5,454 bases of DNA from SP202 sp036339395 (lineage in GTDB: Bacteria > Planctomycetota > Phycisphaerae > Phycisphaerales > SM1A02). Below, one piece after another: positions 1-5,176 of this stretch (positions within the stretch are counted from its first letter, which is position 1; each line of letters opens with the position of its first letter). The translations under genes were made by a program, and so were the position numbers. The notes under the pieces are model-generated. The model worked only from the letters and a program-made list of their open reading frames with translations. It did no database searches and had not been told where the DNA came from. The stretch spans positions 1 to 5,454 of the forward strand of contig JAYZBD010000113.1 of NCBI GenBank assembly GCA_036339395.1. The letters run 5' to 3'.

Positions 1-182
1 GCCCAGGCTGTCTCCATGTCAGGCATGGATGCCGGATCGGTCACTTTCCTGAGAGACAGGGTCCCACGTGGGAGAGGCCGGTTGTAGTTCGTGGACGTGG
101 ACTGGTCTGCCGTGGTCTTCGATTGGCTGCAGCCGCAGAGAATGACAAGCAGTGGTACCAGGAGGAGGGTGAATCGTTGCAT
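1..182 (-). CDS. Lipoprotein, N-terminal part (gene runs off left edge)
   Basis: Sixty codons are open from an ATG at 182-180 to the window edge with no stop, so only the N-terminus is visible. Residues 1-18 form a classical lipoprotein signal peptide: a short positive start (M-Q-R), a hydrophobic stretch LLLVPLLVIL, then the lipobox L15-C16-G17-C18. Cys18 would be lipidated after signal peptidase II cleavage. Serine at +2 (no Asp) suggests outer-membrane sorting. After a Ser/Thr/Gln-rich linker (about 19-33) the chain continues with a mixed segment containing LSLRKVTDPASMPDMETAW, which does not identify a family. A GGAG Shine-Dalgarno site (plus-strand CTCC at 190-193) lies 7 bases before the ATG. 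The gene is divergent from tatA. Lipoprotein status is well supported; the function is unknown because the catalytic or binding part lies outside the window. Confidence 0.75.
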   Translation of the reverse strand, partial: MQRFTLLLVPLLVILCGCSQSKTTADQSTSTNYNRPLPRGTLSLRKVTDPASMPDMETAW

Positions 183-205
183 GCTTCAACTCCGGAAGAG
201 GAGCA

Positions 206-364
206 ATGGATGGCTGGAAGCGGCTCCTGCCTGTTCTATCGGCCTTCCTGCTCCTGAAACACGACTTCCCGGGCCTCTTCCCTGATTCCCTCATTGAGTA
301 CCCCCCGCAGTGCCGACACGATAGAATGTGGCATTCACGGGTTCATTATTCCAGGGGTGTATGA
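206..364 (+). CDS. Possible 52-residue small ORF ahead of tatA
   Basis: An ATG at 206 opens 52 codons ending in TGA at 362-364, four bases before the tatA ATG in a different frame. The predicted product begins MDGWKRLLPVLSAFLLL, a basic-hydrophobic start that could be a membrane helix, followed by a Pro/Asp segment and a His/Arg-rich tail. The first 38 or so codons mostly end in G or C, as real genes here do; the last dozen do not. A purine-rich AGAGGAG lies upstream but only two bases from the ATG, too close for a normal Shine-Dalgarno site. I do not recognise the peptide. It could be a leader peptide coupled to tatA, or a chance frame in the divergent spacer. Chance is slightly more likely. 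Confidence 0.22.
   Translation: MDGWKRLLPVLSAFLLLKHDFPGLFPDSLIEYPPQCRHDRMWHSRVHYSRGV
322..327 (+). promoter_or_regulatory. Candidate -10 element for tatA
   Basis: TAGAAT matches TATAAT at five of six positions and lies about 40 bases before the tatA ATG, giving a short leader. No -35 hexamer is visible at 16-18 bases. TTGAGT at 294-299 resembles one but would need a 22-base spacer, which is too long. The call is weak. Confidence 0.3.
353..357 (+). promoter_or_regulatory. Shine-Dalgarno site of tatA
   Basis: AGGGG ends 11 bases before the ATG at 369. It supports that start over the upstream in-frame TTG at 294, which would add 25 residues without membrane or TatA character, and over the ATG at 378, which would be 20 bases away. 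Confidence 0.5.
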
Positions 365-368
365 CACC

Positions 369-683
369 ATGCAGACAATGCCTGACACCTTGATCAATAC
401 GCTGGCCTTCGGCATGCCGAGCATGTGGGAGTTGCTTGTCATTCTCCTGATCGGCCTCCTGATCTTCGGTCGACGCCTGCCGGAAGTGGGGCGGAACATC
501 GGCAAGTCGATCGTCGAGTTCAAGAAGGGCGTGAAGGGCATCGAGGACGATGTCGATCATGCTTCGGCCAGCAAGGCCCAGTCAACGTTGCCGGATGAAT
601 CACTTGCTCGGGGAGATTCAGCAAGTGTCGAGGAAGCCATGGGCAAGGTCATGCCCGATGCCGACAACCAGGGCAACGGCTGA
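369..683 (+). CDS. tatA: TatA/TatB-family twin-arginine translocase subunit
   Basis: TatA subunits assemble at the TatBC receptor in the inner membrane and form the passage through which folded proteins with twin-arginine signals are exported. The 104-residue product has the full family layout. A short N-terminus is followed by one transmembrane helix (about 19-34, MWELLVILLIGLLIFG), the hinge motif FG-RRLPEVG, and an amphipathic helix (about 40-57) with the FKKGVKG pattern. The acidic, low-complexity C-terminal tail (about 58-104) is poorly conserved in the family. Length is normal for TatA; TatB is usually longer and has Glu/Pro at the hinge, though the two cannot be separated firmly by eye. 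No tatC or tatB is adjacent, so this is a solitary tatA. The next gene on this strand is a tRNA with its own likely promoter. Confidence 0.9.
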   Translation: MQTMPDTLINTLAFGMPSMWELLVILLIGLLIFGRRLPEVGRNIGKSIVEFKKGVKGIEDDVDHASASKAQSTLPDESLARGDSASVEEAMGKVMPDADNQGNG

Positions 684-720
684 AGCACCAGCCCACCTCT
701 CGGTCATCAAACCGTGAAGG

Positions 721-726
721 TATACT
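721..726 (+). promoter_or_regulatory. Candidate -10 element of the tRNA-Val gene
   Basis: TATACT matches the -10 consensus at five of six positions and lies 18 bases before the mature tRNA 5' end, so transcription would start about ten bases upstream of the tRNA. No convincing -35 hexamer is visible at the right spacing. The tRNA could also be read from tatA, whose stop is 61 bases upstream with no terminator between. Confidence 0.4.
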
Positions 727-744
727 CCCCGATCCACGAAACCA

Positions 745-818
745 GGGCGATTAGCTCAGTTGGCTAGAGCGCACGGATCACACCCGTGAGGTCACAGGTT
801 CGAGTCCTGTATCGCCCA
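745..818 (+). tRNA. tRNA-Val (anticodon CAC)
   Basis: A complete cloverleaf folds from these 74 bases. The seven-pair acceptor stem is GGGCGAT (745-751) with ATCGCCC (811-817). The D arm is GCTC/GAGC (754-757, 767-770). The anticodon stem is CACGG (772-776) with CCGTG (784-788) around the loop ATCACAC, whose positions 34-36 are CAC at 779-781. The T arm is ACAGG/CCTGT (794-798, 806-810) with the canonical TTCGAGT loop. Anticodon CAC reads the valine codon GUG. Discriminator base 73 is A (818), as in bacterial tRNA-Val. The 3' CCA is not encoded (CGT follows), so it must be added by nucleotidyltransferase. Confidence 0.95.
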
Positions 819-825
819 CGTCCCC

Positions 826-860
826 GAGGCCCTGCATCGCAGGGCCTCTGTTTCTTGCTT
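826..860 (+). terminator. Rho-independent terminator after tRNA-Val
   Basis: A perfect ten-pair stem, GAGGCCCTGC (826-835) with GCAGGGCCTC (839-848), encloses a three-base loop ATC. It is followed on the plus strand by the T-rich stretch TGTTTCTTGCTT (849-860). It begins seven bases after the tRNA, so it ends that transcript. Read on the minus strand, the same hairpin lies 30 bases beyond the cupin stop codon but has no T-tract there, so it may only help stop or protect that message. Confidence 0.8.
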
Positions 861-878
861 GGGCGAGGATCTCCACGA

Positions 879-1244
879 TCAGGGCTCAGGCTCGAGGTGT
901 ACATAGCACCGCCGCCAGGGATGTTCGTCGACCAGTTTCCACTTGTGGCCTCCGCCACTGCAGTCCTCTGCAAGAAGGATGTCACCTGGGCGGATGTCCT
1001 GTGTTTCGCCCTTTCGATTCTCGAAGACGAGGGTTCCCGAGAGGGTGATCACGAACTGTTTCCTGGGCGCATTGTGCCAGTCGTATCCGCCTCCCGAAGA
1101 GGTCTCGGCGAATTGGACTTCGTGGCAGTCCATCAATTGCGACATCGTGACGACGTCACCGTGGGCGGTCATTTCGATGTCCATTTCTTCAAAGTGTGAT
1201 TCACCGTCGTCGCCTGTATAGAGTCGGATGATAGACATGGACAT
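879..1244 (-). CDS. Small single-domain cupin protein
   Basis: The 121-residue product is almost entirely one cupin beta-barrel. The N-terminal part (1-45) ends in a strand leading to GGGYDWHNAP (51-60). The first cupin motif then runs through RKQFVITLSGTLVFE (61-75), with His57 in the metal-ligand region and Gln63 where many cupins have other residues. The second motif is RPGDILLAEDCSGGGHKW (85-102), with Gly87-Asp88 and His100. Small cupins with a KQFV.TLSG...GD.LLAED..G.GH pattern are widespread, but their substrates are mostly unknown. The classical HxH...E ligand set is incomplete, so metal binding is uncertain. The start at 1244 is supported by AGGAG (plus-strand CTCCT at 1253-1257), 8 bases upstream. 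No signal peptide is seen, so the protein is probably cytoplasmic. The gene is divergent from the malate:quinone oxidoreductase gene, which need not mean a shared pathway. Confidence 0.8.
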   Translation of the reverse strand: MSMSIIRLYTGDDGESHFEEMDIEMTAHGDVVTMSQLMDCHEVQFAETSSGGGYDWHNAPRKQFVITLSGTLVFENRKGETQDIRPGDILLAEDCSGGGHKWKLVDEHPWRRCYVHLEPEP

Positions 1245-1299
1245 GGAAGAGTCTCCTGGTCGTAGGTGCTCAAGTCTAGCAATAGTACTCCTCGGTGGG

Positions 1300-1308
1300 T
1301 GTTATGAT
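1300..1308 (+). promoter_or_regulatory. Extended -10 promoter of the oxidoreductase gene
   Basis: TG-T-TATGAT combines the extended -10 dinucleotide TG (1300-1301) with a hexamer (1303-1308) that matches TATAAT at five of six positions. Extended -10 promoters can work without a good -35 box, and none is visible about 17 bases upstream. Transcription would start near 1315, giving a leader of roughly 25 bases containing the ribosome binding site. On the opposite strand a weak TACTAT (plus-strand ATAGTA, 1282-1287) could serve the cupin gene. Confidence 0.5.
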
Positions 1309-1327
1309 GTGCCTCCTTGTTCTCGAC

Positions 1328-1333
1328 AGGAGA
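1328..1333 (+). promoter_or_regulatory. Shine-Dalgarno site of the oxidoreductase gene
   Basis: AGGAGA ends seven bases before the ATG at 1341. It fixes that ATG as the start and argues against the in-frame TTG at 1317, which would put eight non-conserved residues ahead of the FAD-binding motif. Confidence 0.7.
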
Positions 1334-1340
1334 TGAACCG

Positions 1341-2714
1341 ATGGAACGTTCAAGTTGTGATGTCCTTGTCATCGGCGGTGGTATCAGTGGTGGATCTCTC
1401 CTGTACCTGCTCGCCTGCTATACGGATATCGAGCATCTGTGCCTTGTCGAAAAGTGCGACTCGCTCGACGCGCTCAACTCGAACGCACACAACAACAGCC
1501 AGACCCTGCACGAGGGCGATATCGAGACGAACTACTCCCTCGAGAAGGCGAAGCATGTCAAGGCTGCAGCAGGCTTGACGAAGACCTATGCATTGGAAGT
1601 CGCCGCTGATGACTCGATGATCCACTGCTATGGCAAGATGCTGCTGGGTGTCGGTGATGAAGAAGTTACGAAGGTGCAGGAGCGATACACCCAGTTCAAG
1701 GACCTCTTCCCGACGCTTGAACTGCTTGATGCTGATGGAATAGCTCAACTGGAGCCGAACGTGGCCCTGGTGGACGGCAAGCTCCGTGATGAACCTGTCG
1801 CTGCACTCCACAACCCCGAGGGCTATGCAGTCGATTACGGGAGGTTGACGGACCATTTCGTCAAGACGGCCCAGGAAGCCGAAGGCAAGAGTGTTGAAGT
1901 CCTTCTGTCGACGACGGCGAAGCAATTGAAGCGTGTAGATGATGGTTTCGAAGTGAAATGCGGTGATCGCCTCATGCACGCCAGGTTCGTTGTCGTATCC
2001 GCAGGAGCCCACTCGTTGTTGTTGGCCCAGAAGATGGACTACGGCAGCAACCTGTCCGTCATGCCTGTGACGGGCAGTTTCTACTTTGCTCCGAAGGTTC
2101 TCGATCGGAAGGTCTACACGGTCCAGAACGATAAGTTGCCATTCGCCGCCATCCACGGCGACCCCGACTTGACCGCCCCGGACAAGACCCGCTTCGGACC
2201 AACGGCGCTCGTGCTGCCAGTGCTTGAACGACACAATGCGAAGACAGCATGGGGTTTCATCGAATCATTCAATTTCGACAACGATGTCGCAGCCGTCCTG
2301 TACGAACTTATGAAGGACAAGGACATACATGACTTCGTCTACAGGAATCTTGGATACGAGATGCCATATTTCGGGAAGAGAAGCTTCCTGAAGGCGGCAC
2401 GCAAGATCGTGCCCTCCATGCAGGTTGAAGACCTGGAATTCGCGAAGGGGTACACGGGTATTCGACCCCAGTTGATCGAGAAGAAGGAACGTCGACTCAT
2501 GATGGGGGCGGCAAAGATCGATGAAGGCGATGGAATCATCTTCAACATGACGCCATCACCAGGAGCTACCAGTGCGCTGGACAATGCAAGAGAGGACATG
2601 AATTCGATCGCGAACCAGCTTGGATGCACCATCCGGGAGGATGCGTTCAAATCCGTATTCAACCAGTCGGCGCAGATCGCAACAAAAACGACCACCGACG
2701 TGGGTCACATGTGA
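1341..2714 (+). CDS. mqo: FAD-dependent malate:quinone oxidoreductase, short (Helicobacter/Campylobacter-like) form
   Basis: Mqo is a peripheral inner-membrane flavoprotein that oxidises malate to oxaloacetate and passes the electrons to quinone, replacing or assisting NAD-linked malate dehydrogenase in the TCA cycle. The 457-residue product opens with an FAD-binding Rossmann motif, CDVLVIGGGISGG (6-18, GxGxxG at 12-17), ending at Glu37. Next comes LNSNAHNNSQTLHEGDIETN (45-64), a stretch I know from the short Mqo of Helicobacter pylori and Campylobacter. The C-terminus has GYTGIRPQ (370-377) and IIFNMTPSPGATSALDNA (399-416), the conserved FAD/substrate end of the family. The length of about 450 residues fits that branch better than the longer E. 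coli-type Mqo (about 500 or more). The frame is intact. It is monocistronic, with a divergent cupin gene upstream and a convergent unknown gene 15 bases past the stop. The family call is firm; the substrate could in principle be another 2-hydroxy acid such as 2-hydroxyglutarate. Confidence 0.85.
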   Translation: MERSSCDVLVIGGGISGGSLLYLLACYTDIEHLCLVEKCDSLDALNSNAHNNSQTLHEGDIETNYSLEKAKHVKAAAGLTKTYALEVAADDSMIHCYGKMLLGVGDEEVTKVQERYTQFKDLFPTLELLDADGIAQLEPNVALVDGKLRDEPVAALHNPEGYAVDYGRLTDHFVKTAQEAEGKSVEVLLSTTAKQLKRVDDGFEVKCGDRLMHARFVVVSAGAHSLLLAQKMDYGSNLSVMPVTGSFYFAPKVLDRKVYTVQNDKLPFAAIHGDPDLTAPDKTRFGPTALVLPVLERHNAKTAWGFIESFNFDNDVAAVLYELMKDKDIHDFVYRNLGYEMPYFGKRSFLKAARKIVPSMQVEDLEFAKGYTGIRPQLIEKKERRLMMGAAKIDEGDGIIFNMTPSPGATSALDNAREDMNSIANQLGCTIREDAFKSVFNQSAQIATKTTTDVGHM

Positions 2715-2729
2715 TGAATCCCGGTTGTT

Positions 2730-3056
2730 CTATCGAAGTCCAGCCTGCTCGAGAATGCAGGCGGATGTCTCCTGTGCCGACCAGCCGTAGCCATGGAGTT
2801 CGACCAGGTCACTGGTCGAAGTATTCGTGGTATTGAGCATCTCGCCCTGGTTGAGGTCATATCGCGTCTCCACTTCCGCGAGGAAGCCCATGACGCGATC
2901 AAGCCAGAGTGGAAAGTCAGTGGTCGTCATCAAACTGCTCTTGTATTGACTTGCTCTTTGTGTGCCGGAAGGGCTCGTACCCTCTCCTTCCAGATATTGG
3001 GTCGGTTTCATAGGGCCTCCGACTGAAAAATCGACAAAGAGTGGTTCTCTTTTCAT
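2730..3056 (-). CDS. Hypothetical protein, 108 residues
   Basis: I do not recognise this protein. It starts at ATG 3056-3054, directly after AGGTGA four bases upstream, and ends at TAG 2732-2730. The N-terminal 42 residues are Gly/Ser/Thr/Pro-rich and probably flexible, with codons richer in A and T. From residue 43 (MTTTDFPLWLDRVMGFLAEV) the codons mostly end in G or C as in a real gene. This part predicts an amphipathic helix (about 47-65), a polar Asn/Thr-rich turn (about 74-82) and a second helical segment, LVELHGYGWSAQETSACILE (about 84-104). There is no signal peptide or membrane helix, so it is probably cytosolic. An internal ATG at 2930 would give a 66-residue form but has a weaker ribosome site. 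It lies 67 bases downstream of the DCC-LMF gene on the same strand, so co-transcription is possible. It converges on mqo. Confidence 0.55.
   Translation of the reverse strand: MKREPLFVDFSVGGPMKPTQYLEGEGTSPSGTQRASQYKSSLMTTTDFPLWLDRVMGFLAEVETRYDLNQGEMLNTTNTSTSDLVELHGYGWSAQETSACILEQAGLR
2799..2820. repeat. Perfect 9-bp inverted repeat inside the hypothetical gene
   Basis: TTCGACCAG (2799-2807) and CTGGTCGAA (2812-2820) are exact reverse complements around the loop GTCA. The hairpin lies 84 bases past the mqo stop on the plus strand, with no T-run after it on either strand. It could weakly stop or stabilise mqo mRNA, act as a protein-binding palindrome, or be a by-product of the codons for S-T-S-D-L-V-E. 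Confidence 0.4.
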
Positions 3057-3060
3057 GTAA

Positions 3061-3066
3061 TCACCT
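3061..3066 (-). promoter_or_regulatory. Shine-Dalgarno site of the hypothetical gene
   Basis: Minus-strand AGGTGA (plus-strand TCACCT), a close match to the anti-Shine-Dalgarno sequence, ends four bases before the ATG at 3056. It decides the start over the in-frame ATG at 3101, which overlaps the gap after the preceding gene and has no comparable site. Confidence 0.6.
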
Positions 3067-3123
3067 GAACTGATGCGAATGGTGTTTTTATCCGTATCCA
3101 AGGCAGCATGGGGTGGTTGTGTT

Positions 3124-5070
3124 CTATCGGGAGGCGGTATTCAGCAGAGCCTCGGCGGGGATCACGCCTGAACTGAAGACCGGTGTGCTGGTCCACCAGT
3201 CACCATTTCCGGATCGTTCCCTTCGGCTGGTGAACTGGTACTGATCGAGGTGCCAGCGAAGGTACATGGGGCCACCGGAGTCCTCGAAGGGGGCGTATTC
3301 CAGCAGGTCAAGGACCGGTTCCTTGTTTCCGGCCAGGGCCACGAGCAGGTCCGGCATGATCATCAGTCCCTCGACGTTCGGCTGGTTCGGGAGGACCTCG
3401 GCGTACAGACCATCGAACCAGAGTTGCCAGTCCAGTCGCGGCATGTTCGGGATGCAGAACGAGGGTCGTCGGTCCAGTGGCCCGGGCTTGTAGGTGAATA
3501 CGTATTGTTCCCAGTCCACACCGTCGTTTGATGCTTCGATCCGCAACTCGGGCCGGGTCCTGGTCATGGTGCGGAACAGGCCGTAGCCGTTGACAAGCCG
3601 GTACCCCGCGAAGAACTCCCGCCAGTCTTCCATGGCTGGTCGACCGCTGAGTTGAGTCCAGCATGTTGGAATGCCAAGTGAGAGTATGAAGATCAGCACG
3701 CCGGCGTTGAGCAGTCGACGTGGCTGGGATTCAAGCCTGGCCAGTCCGGCGCGAATTTTCCAACGAACGCTTCGTGGCCAGAGCAGGAGCAGTTGGGCAT
3801 CATCCAGCAGCAGGAAGCAGAGCACGAGTGTCAGCAGGTTGAAGAACCCGTAGTTGCCCGTTGCCATGATGACCAGTTGGAGGGCGACGAGCCCGACGAA
3901 GGCGATGAACCGCACGACTCTCGGACCGAAGATGAGCAGGGGGAGTCCAAGTTCAATGACGAACATGAGGAAGCACGAAGCCTTCTGGAACCACTCGGCG
4001 GCACCAGCCATGTACCAGGCGATCCAGGTTGGGAGGGGCTGGGTCCAGTAGTGGTAGGAGAGTGCGGTGCAGTCCCACCAGGTCGGGTCACCGGATTGGA
4101 GCTTCACGAAGCCGGAGGTGAACATGAATCTCGCCAGGAGCCACAGCAGCATCAGCCGGATCGCAATGGATGGCCGCCTGGCCCCCGGTGCATTGAGCCT
4201 CCAGTGGAACGGAGCGAGGAAGATCGCAAGGAATCCTGTTTCCAGGAGCAGTGCATCCCACTGGTAGTTGTAGAACACATCGCCACCGTTGACGATCGAG
4301 AGGTAGGAGATCCAGCACACCAGGAGCATGGCCATCGGTGCCAGTCCGATCACGAGCAGCGAGGCCGCGATGGCTCCGGTGATCCACAGGGCCTGGAGCA
4401 TGGGATCGCCTGCATCAAGCCAGAGGAGCGTTGGAAGCTGGTTGAACGGTGCCACTCCGAATGCGGCTTCGATGAAGGAGAAACGTTCGGCAACGGGGCG
4501 GATGCCGTTGGAACCGACAAGTCCCTCCAGTTGCCACCCCGCTGAGAGGAATGCTGCCAGGTACACCAGTCCAAGCAGGCGGAGAAACACCCTTCGAGCC
4601 AGCAGGGTCGTCGAGGGAGCCGCCACGTTTCCATGAAGCAGGGTGCTGGTTCGATCCGCTGCAGTCCGGTGGTTCGATACCCACGAGTAGATCGCATTCC
4701 CGACCCTGCGAGCGATCGAGACGTGCTCATGCAGCCAAAGCGGCCAGGCCCTGACGCCGACCAGTTGCAGCACGCGGTAGCAGGCGGCTGCACCTGTTCG
4801 GATGGTGCCATCGGGCTCGATGACGTGCAGGGCCTGCTTGAAGGCCTCCTCGGAGCTATCCGGGTACTGGTCCCGAGCGCTCTGCAGGGAAGACCAGGCA
4901 ATCCCCTCGTTCTTCAAATTCCAGTAGCGGCGGATCCATCGGCGGCAGAATCGACAGTCTCCATCGAAGATGACGACCGGGTGGGGAGAAGGGAGGGGGG
5001 TTTCTGGAACATGCGCATCACACTGCTCTTCGCACCTGCTTCCACAATCCTGGCATGCATCACAACCCAT
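3124..5070 (-). CDS. DCC thiol-disulfide oxidoreductase-like domain fused to lipase maturation factor (LMF) membrane domain
   Basis: The 648-residue product has three parts. (1) A Cys-rich start, with C3, C6, C9, C13 and C17 in CxxCxxCxxxCxxxC spacing. (2) A DCC/DUF393 domain (about 31-135) with the signature VVIFDGDCRFCRRW, in which Asp36, Asp38 and the C39-x-x-C42 pair are the presumed redox centre. (3) A lipase maturation factor domain (about 155-648). Its hallmarks are YNYQWDALLLETGF (267-280), RFMFTSGFVKLQSGDPTWWD (314-333), ATGNYGFFNLLTLVLCFLLLDD (403-424), VNGYGLFRTMTR (493-504) and YKPGPLDRRP...RLDWQLWF (527-552). About seven or eight membrane helices are visible between 161 and 470, then a soluble C-terminal domain. 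Vertebrate LMF1 helps lipases fold in the ER; the role of bacterial relatives is not established. The fusion suggests disulfide handling coupled to membrane-side protein maturation, which is inference. ATG 5070 is the only usual start before the DCC motif (upstream in-frame TGA at 5109-5107); no good Shine-Dalgarno site is seen. Confidence 0.88.
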   Translation of the reverse strand: MGCDACQDCGSRCEEQCDAHVPETPLPSPHPVVIFDGDCRFCRRWIRRYWNLKNEGIAWSSLQSARDQYPDSSEEAFKQALHVIEPDGTIRTGAAACYRVLQLVGVRAWPLWLHEHVSIARRVGNAIYSWVSNHRTAADRTSTLLHGNVAAPSTTLLARRVFLRLLGLVYLAAFLSAGWQLEGLVGSNGIRPVAERFSFIEAAFGVAPFNQLPTLLWLDAGDPMLQALWITGAIAASLLVIGLAPMAMLLVCWISYLSIVNGGDVFYNYQWDALLLETGFLAIFLAPFHWRLNAPGARRPSIAIRLMLLWLLARFMFTSGFVKLQSGDPTWWDCTALSYHYWTQPLPTWIAWYMAGAAEWFQKASCFLMFVIELGLPLLIFGPRVVRFIAFVGLVALQLVIMATGNYGFFNLLTLVLCFLLLDDAQLLLLWPRSVRWKIRAGLARLESQPRRLLNAGVLIFILSLGIPTCWTQLSGRPAMEDWREFFAGYRLVNGYGLFRTMTRTRPELRIEASNDGVDWEQYVFTYKPGPLDRRPSFCIPNMPRLDWQLWFDGLYAEVLPNQPNVEGLMIMPDLLVALAGNKEPVLDLLEYAPFEDSGGPMYLRWHLDQYQFTSRRERSGNGDWWTSTPVFSSGVIPAEALLNTASR

Positions 5071-5112
5071 GAGCCGGTCATGGTATGTGATCGAGCCCTG
5101 GAGGCCTCATGA

Positions 5113-5144
5113 CCACGGGCCCGCTCCTGAAAGCGGGCCCGTGG
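5113..5144. terminator. Perfect 13-bp hairpin between two minus-strand genes
   Basis: CCACGGGCCCGCT (5113-5125) pairs perfectly with AGCGGGCCCGTGG (5132-5144) around the loop CCTGAA. On the minus strand it begins 32 bases after the stop of the dockerin-tailed gene and ends 42 bases before the DCC-LMF start. It is very GC-rich but has no T-run on either side, so it is not a textbook Rho-independent terminator. It most likely ends or protects the 3' end of the upstream message. It may let through some transcription, since no clear promoter is seen in the remaining 42 bases. Confidence 0.55.
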
Positions 5145-5176
5145 AGGCAAAGTCATGAAATGCATACGCTGATTTC

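Noticed and set aside
19..294. 91-codon minus-strand frame at the left edge
   Set aside because: The product is Pro/Ser/His/Arg-rich with no domain, and it overlaps the better supported lipoprotein frame, which has a Shine-Dalgarno site and lipobox.
701..714. Small stem CGGT-CATCAA-ACCG after tatA as a terminator
   Set aside because: Only four pairs and no T-tract follow; too weak to call.
745..818. tRNA-Ile as an alternative reading of the tRNA
   Set aside because: The 5' half resembles both Ile and Val tRNAs, but the anticodon loop ATCACAC places CAC at positions 34-36, which decodes valine GUG.
786..1199. 137-codon plus-strand open frame starting inside the tRNA
   Set aside because: It begins within the tRNA anticodon arm, crosses the terminator and is antisense to the cupin gene.
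1350..2234. 294-codon open frame on the minus strand inside mqo
   Set aside because: It is antisense to a well-recognised flavoprotein gene, has no ribosome site or recognisable motif, and its composition follows from the GC-ending codons of mqo.
3057..3123. Promoter for the hypothetical gene in the spacer after the DCC-LMF gene
   Set aside because: TTGGAT and A/T-rich stretches are present, but no -10 and -35 pair with acceptable spacing could be found.
3793..4545. 250-codon plus-strand open frame inside the DCC-LMF gene
   Set aside because: The product is a Glu/His/Gln/Gly-rich string without hydrophobic core, as expected for the complement of a Leu/Trp-rich membrane protein. The sense frame has clear LMF motifs.
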